The position numbers and the translations under genes are program-made. A DNA stretch of 64,000 nt. It comes from Ardenticatenaceae bacterium. Lineage in GTDB: Bacteria; Chloroflexota; Anaerolineae; Promineifilales; Promineifilaceae. The notes below the pieces were generated by a model, which worked only from the letters and a program-made list of their open reading frames with translations, searched no databases and was not told the origin of the DNA. This document shows positions 60,026 to 64,000 of this stretch, in pieces (position 1 is the first letter of the stretch; every line of letters starts with the position of its first letter). The DNA lies in assembly GCA_011525915.1 (NCBI GenBank), contig WYBM01000060.1, positions 62,001 through 126,000 of the forward strand. Direction: 5' to 3'.

Positions 60026-62212
60026 TCATTCATCTGTCACGGTAATGGTGCCCAGTGGGAACTCTTCACCCAGGCGGTCACCGCTAGCCGGATTATACCA
60101 GCCAACAACCAGTGCATACATCCCTGGCAGTGTGTTCGCCGGTAAGGTAAAGGTACGGGCATCAACCACCTGTTCACCAAGTGCCCACCAGGACGTAGGA
60201 TACCAACCGGTCAGCGGCGGGCCATCGGCCTGGGCCACCAGGGCACCGCTGAGGGGATCACGCAAGTGCATAAAGAGGGTATAGTCGCCGTCCACCGGCA
60301 CGGCCGTCCACCAATGCAGCGTCACGTTTTGTGTTTCCCCAGCCGGCCACTGCGGCGAAAAATCGGCCGAGACCAGGCGGATAGGTGCGTCACCCACCGT
60401 CGTGGTCGGCGGCGGCCGGGGTACGGCCGTCACCAGCTTCACCACACCGGCCAGCGCATACGCCACCGGCTGGCCGGCACCATCCGTCACCGGCAGCCGT
60501 TCACCCGTGCCATCCAGCCAACCTACCACAATGTGATACACCAACGTTTGTGCCAGATCTTCAGGAATGGGCACACGCACCACGTCACAAAACACCTCTC
60601 CCGGTGTCCAGATGCTGGTGGGGTAACTGCCCAACCCCGGATATGTGTAGCGGTCAGCGACCACCGCATTACCCGGCCCAATGAGGTGGATCAACATGGT
60701 TTTGTCCTCGTCGGTTTGGGCCAGCGGCCGCCAGCAGACGTCTATGGGCAGCAGATCGCCGGCGGTAACCGCACTTGTCTGCGGCCTCAGACTCACCAGT
60801 TCCACAAAACCGCCAAAGCGCCAACCCACCGGCGGGCCCAAAGCAGCTACCTGAGCCGGTGTCAGCCAGGCTGGGGGGGCAAACGCCGGGCGAATGAGCC
60901 AGAAGGGTGCTATGCAGGTCAGCAGCGCCGGAACCAACCAGGCCCCTTGCCCCAGGCGGGGGTGCAGCCGCCACAACCCATACACCAACAGCACCACAAA
61001 CGCGCCCAATGCCGGGTAAAGCAAACGGCCGTAGGTGGCCAACAGCTGCTGTAACCAGAACTCCAGCAGCACCAGGCTGGTGACAAAGGCACTGCCCAGC
61101 ATCAGCAGGAGTACGGCCGTGTCTGTTGGCCGTGGTTTCTGCTGCTGCCAACGTACCAGCCCCCGCCCCAACCCCACCAACGCCAAGACGATCAGCCCCG
61201 CAAAAAAGAGGAAAACCCAGGGGTACGGCCGTAGATTAGACAGGCCAAAGTTAGCCCAAAACGAATAAAAAATATCCCGCCACTGCACCCACACCGGCCA
61301 GCGCAAAAAGGGTGAGCCACAAAACGCCGCCGCCTGATAACAATGGGTATCCAGGCCAAAAGGAGAGCCATACACCCCCCAGTTACGGGCAAACCACCAG
61401 CCCGATACCAATAGAAAAGCGCCGCTCATGGCCAATCCGGCTACGAACACCAGGGAACGCTGGCGGCGGTAGGTATACCAGAAATAGAGCCAGGCAACCA
61501 GCAGCGGCCCCCCCAGAATAAAGGCATTCACCTTCGTCAGAGTAGCCAGCGCCAGGGCCAGGCCCACGCCGGCCGCCCGCGGCAGCGACAGCCCCTGCCG
61601 CACCAGACGACCAGCCAGCCACAGCGTTAACGTACACAGGGCCGCCGCCAGCATGTCATTAGAGACCTGGCTGCTGTGGAACACCACCTGGGGGATCATG
61701 GCCACAAACAGCGCACTGGCCAGCGGCGCATAACGCCATTGGGGCATCACCGTTTGCGCCAGGCCATAAACGCACACAATCAGCACCAGCCCGGAAAGCC
61801 AGGACACCCCTCGCGCCAGGTAAAGAGCCCGCCAACTGCCACGCAGGGGGTTTGTGTCTGCCGGGTAGTGCACGGCCGTGTTTTTATTGTCTGGTATCAC
61901 CGGGTCCAGCTCGTAACGAAAGTGCGGGTTGGGACGAAAAACAAGAGGGGGATCGGTGCCGGCCAACCGTACCGGCAGCGATGCCAGCCAGTAATACAAC
62001 GGCGGCTGGCTGGCTTCCTGGCGCACCGGCGTCTGGTAAGCGGCTTTGCCTTGGGGTGGGAATCCCTTACCTTCGGCCAGCCAGGCCACGTGGGCAAAAT
62101 GCTCAAATTCGTCTGATCCCTCCATAGGGGGGATAGACCAGATGTAAATGGCCACCAGGAGGGTAAAGGCCCCCAGCACCGGTAATAACTGCTTACATGC
62201 AGACCTGGACAT
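60026..62212 (-). CDS. polytopic membrane protein, ArnT/DUF2142-like glycosyltransferase
   Basis: 728 residues. An N-terminal span, then an acidic first loop PPMEGSDEFEHFAHVAWLAE and ASQPPLYYWLASLP, as in GT-C lipid-linked sugar transferases and DUF2142 proteins; about ten more spans to residue 480; then two extracytoplasmic beta domains (MLIHLIGPGNAVVADRYTYP, TLFMHLRDPLSGALVAQADG), the second resembling the first. The Asp/Glu in the first loop is the usual catalytic position of GT-C enzymes, but activity is unproven. Divergent from a paralogue at 62355. Confidence 0.82.
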   Translation of the reverse strand: MSRSACKQLLPVLGAFTLLVAIYIWSIPPMEGSDEFEHFAHVAWLAEGKGFPPQGKAAYQTPVRQEASQPPLYYWLASLPVRLAGTDPPLVFRPNPHFRYELDPVIPDNKNTAVHYPADTNPLRGSWRALYLARGVSWLSGLVLIVCVYGLAQTVMPQWRYAPLASALFVAMIPQVVFHSSQVSNDMLAAALCTLTLWLAGRLVRQGLSLPRAAGVGLALALATLTKVNAFILGGPLLVAWLYFWYTYRRQRSLVFVAGLAMSGAFLLVSGWWFARNWGVYGSPFGLDTHCYQAAAFCGSPFLRWPVWVQWRDIFYSFWANFGLSNLRPYPWVFLFFAGLIVLALVGLGRGLVRWQQQKPRPTDTAVLLLMLGSAFVTSLVLLEFWLQQLLATYGRLLYPALGAFVVLLVYGLWRLHPRLGQGAWLVPALLTCIAPFWLIRPAFAPPAWLTPAQVAALGPPVGWRFGGFVELVSLRPQTSAVTAGDLLPIDVCWRPLAQTDEDKTMLIHLIGPGNAVVADRYTYPGLGSYPTSIWTPGEVFCDVVRVPIPEDLAQTLVYHIVVGWLDGTGERLPVTDGAGQPVAYALAGVVKLVTAVPRPPPTTTVGDAPIRLVSADFSPQWPAGETQNVTLHWWTAVPVDGDYTLFMHLRDPLSGALVAQADGPPLTGWYPTSWWALGEQVVDARTFTLPANTLPGMYALVVGWYNPASGDRLGEEFPLGTITVTDE

Positions 62213-62354
62213 CTATGATATATAGCCTATTGCCCCAAAATTGAGCGTTAGCAGAGGCAACAGGCTCCTACCTCTTTTTACCACATTGCGCCGCGATCAA
62301 AAAATCAGAGCCACCCGGTAGCTTTGCCCGGTGAATTGGGTAAAATGCCAGGGT

Positions 62355-64000
62355 GATGAATGAAACGGCCGTGTCCCCCCCCATTCCCACCAACCAGTGG
62401 CGTACACATTGGCGATTGGGCGCTCTGCTGCTGCTTTTTGTGGCGCTGACCCTGTTTTACAACGTGGCCGTACCTCTTTTTGAGGCCCCCGATGAGATGG
62501 ACCATCTGCGCTACGCTCACTGGCTGGCTGAGGGCCACGGGCTGCCTCACCTGGTCACAGACCGGGCATCCGTAGGTGAAATCTGGCAGCCACCGCTTTA
62601 TTATGCCCTTATCGCCGCCGTCATCGCCCCCATTGACCGTTCAGACCTGGCTACTATTGCCCCATTGAATCCCCATTGGCTGGCCGGCTTTGGTAAGCTG
62701 GCTCATTACCACACCGAGGCTGAAAAGTTCCCCTACCAGGGCACCTCCCTGGCGGTGCATGTGGCCCGCCTGGTGTCAACCGTGTTGGGTGTGATCACCA
62801 TCATTTGCACCTACGGTACAGCCTGGGCCGTTCATCCCCGTTACGCCCTTATTGCGGCGGCGCTGGTGGCGTTCAACCCACAATTTGTGTTCATGAGCGC
62901 CGTGGTGAACAATGACAACCTGGTCATCACCTTGTGCAGTGCCGTGGTCTGGTGGGCCGTGTGGCAGGGGGATAAGCCCAAACTCCCCTGGTGGCATTAT
63001 GGTTTGGTGGGTCTATTATGGGGCGGGGCGGTGCTGGCCAAGCTAACCGGCCTGGGCCTGGGCGGTGTGTTGGCAGTGGCGCTGGCCATAACGGCCGTAC
63101 GCCATAAAACGTGGCGGCCGGTAGGCGGCGGGGTGTTGGTTGGCGTCACGGCCGCGGTCGTTTGCGGTTGGTGGTTTGGGCGCAACTGGCAGTTGTATGG
63201 GGACCCACTGGCCTGGCAGCAGATGCTGGCCGTAACCCAGGGCCTGCTGCGTCCAGAACGGTTGACACTGCCGGAAACATTGGTCTACGCTTCCTTTTTA
63301 CGCCAGACCTATTGGGCCATGTTTGGCTATGGCCTGCCGGCGCCCGCGGTTTTTTACTGGTTTGTGCAAGGGGTTGTCTTGGTGGCCCTGGTGGGCTGGG
63401 TCAGGCTGTTAAGCAAATCGGCCCGCCGCCTCTTGGTTTCACCAGCATTACTGCTGCCAGCATTGCTGCTGACCGTCTGGAGTGCCATCGTTTTCATGCT
63501 GCTGCTGCGCTGGATGCAGCAAATTGAGACCACCAACCAGGGGCGGCTGCTGTTTCCGGCCGTCAGCAGCCTGACGGTGCTGCTGACAATGGGGGTGGCC
63601 GCGCTGGACAGCCAGCGTCAGCGACTGGGCAAAGGCATCGTCATCATCCTGGGGGTATGGGCAGCGACACTGCCTTTCCTGATCATCCAGCCGGCCTATG
63701 CCCGGCCGGCACCCCTGGCCACTACGGCCGTCATCCCTCACCCCACCGACGTAACATTTGGTGATAGTGTGCAGTTGTTGGGGTATGAACTGCCTACGGC
63801 CGTGACGCCGGGTGAACCGGTCGAAGTGACGCTTTATTGGCAGGCATTCCAACCGGTAACCGAGAGCTACGCCGTAGCCGTCCGCATTCTGGATGCGACC
63901 CAGCAAGTGGTGACAGGCATAGACAGCGTGCCTTACCAGGGGCGTTTTCCGACGGTGGTGTGGCCGGTGGGACGGCCGTTTCAAGACACCATGCAGCTGC
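62355..64000 (+). CDS. polytopic membrane protein, paralogue of the preceding (3' end outside window)
   Basis: The frame runs from the ATG at 62355 (MNETAVSPPIPTNQW) past the last base, 548 codons visible. Same plan as its divergent neighbour: VPLFEAPDEMDHLRYAHWLA and IWQPPLYYALIAA in the first loop, about ten spans with GRNWQLYGDPLAWQQM, then the start of the extracytoplasmic beta domain (VQLLGYELPTAVTPGEPVEV then TLYWQAFQP). GT-C/DUF2142-like. The intergenic 62213-62354 has no clear promoter beyond a TAAAAT near 62341. Confidence 0.8.

Larger units (their letters stand above)
1029..63979. repeat. ACGGCCGT highly iterated palindrome
   Basis: Hand count gives about 95 copies from 1029-1036 to 63972-63979, in most genes on either strand and in all reading frames (Thr-Ala-Val, Asn-Gly-Arg, Tyr-Gly-Arg readings are common), and in gaps. 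Two copies overlap closely at about 21902-21923. The longest gap is 32715-39435. Confidence 0.9.

Overview
The window looks like a chromosomal segment of an uncultured-type filamentous or free-living Chloroflexota (Anaerolineae/Ardenticatenia-like). Reasons are indirect: AfsR-style winged-helix/NB-ARC/TPR regulators, lipoprotein solute-binding proteins with Val/Glu/Thr-Arg linkers after the lipobox, Thr-Pro linkers, secreted proteins carrying a YLPLV-type motif, 7TM histidine kinases, and a mosaic of short operons separated by palindromic junk. Peptidoglycan genes (PBP1A, NlpC/P60) are present. No rRNA, tRNA, CRISPR, transposase or prophage was seen.

Layout. 0-6 kb: end of a TPR protein, an alpha/beta hydrolase, a MerR/GyrI-like regulator with a textbook 19-bp-spacer operator, and a YprA/MrfA-like helicase with an HNH domain spliced into it. 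6-11 kb: a small unknown gene, a CYTH-like/CHAD protein next to a HTH protein with a 60-residue lysine/glutamate tail (a possible polyphosphate pair), then arcB-arcA (arginine deiminase route). 11-14 kb: ECF sigma factor, RskA-like anti-sigma and a triplicated-domain lipoprotein. 14-24 kb: a decayed S9 peptidase, a 7TM sensor kinase, a TPMT-like methyltransferase, an orphan receiver with a tiny overlapping gene, a NarL-type two-component pair preceded by the fossil of a second copy, a phosphoesterase and a haloalkane dehalogenase-like enzyme. 24-32 kb: AraC/BtrH-like pair, GbsR-type regulator with a perfect operator plus membrane protein and NmrA-like reductase, then an OmpR-type regulator and a 1126-residue AfsR-like regulator.

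32-52 kb is dominated by two complete oligopeptide-type ABC importers. The second belongs to one long leftward gene run: GntR regulator, secreted tandem cyanophycinase-like (S51) protein, binding protein, two permeases, two ATPases and an MscS channel. Read together this suggests extracellular hydrolysis of a peptide polymer and uptake of the resulting dipeptides; if the products contain arginine, the arcA-arcB genes 35 kb away could consume them (inference). Between the importers lie a membrane-anchored cytochrome c, a membrane protein and an NlpC/P60 peptidase. 52-64 kb: PBP1A, FKBP isomerase, cold-shock protein with a leader terminator, a purine/cytidine-type deaminase, a zinc-ribbon protein, a secreted beta-helix protein, a PQQ-type sugar dehydrogenase and two divergent polytopic ArnT/DUF2142-like membrane proteins, the last cut by the window end.

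The most striking signal is not a gene: the palindrome ACGGCCGT occurs about 95 times by hand count, in nearly every gene and many gaps, against one or two expected. It behaves like the cyanobacterial HIP1 octamer. It is absent from a 6.7-kb block covering most of the first ABC importer.
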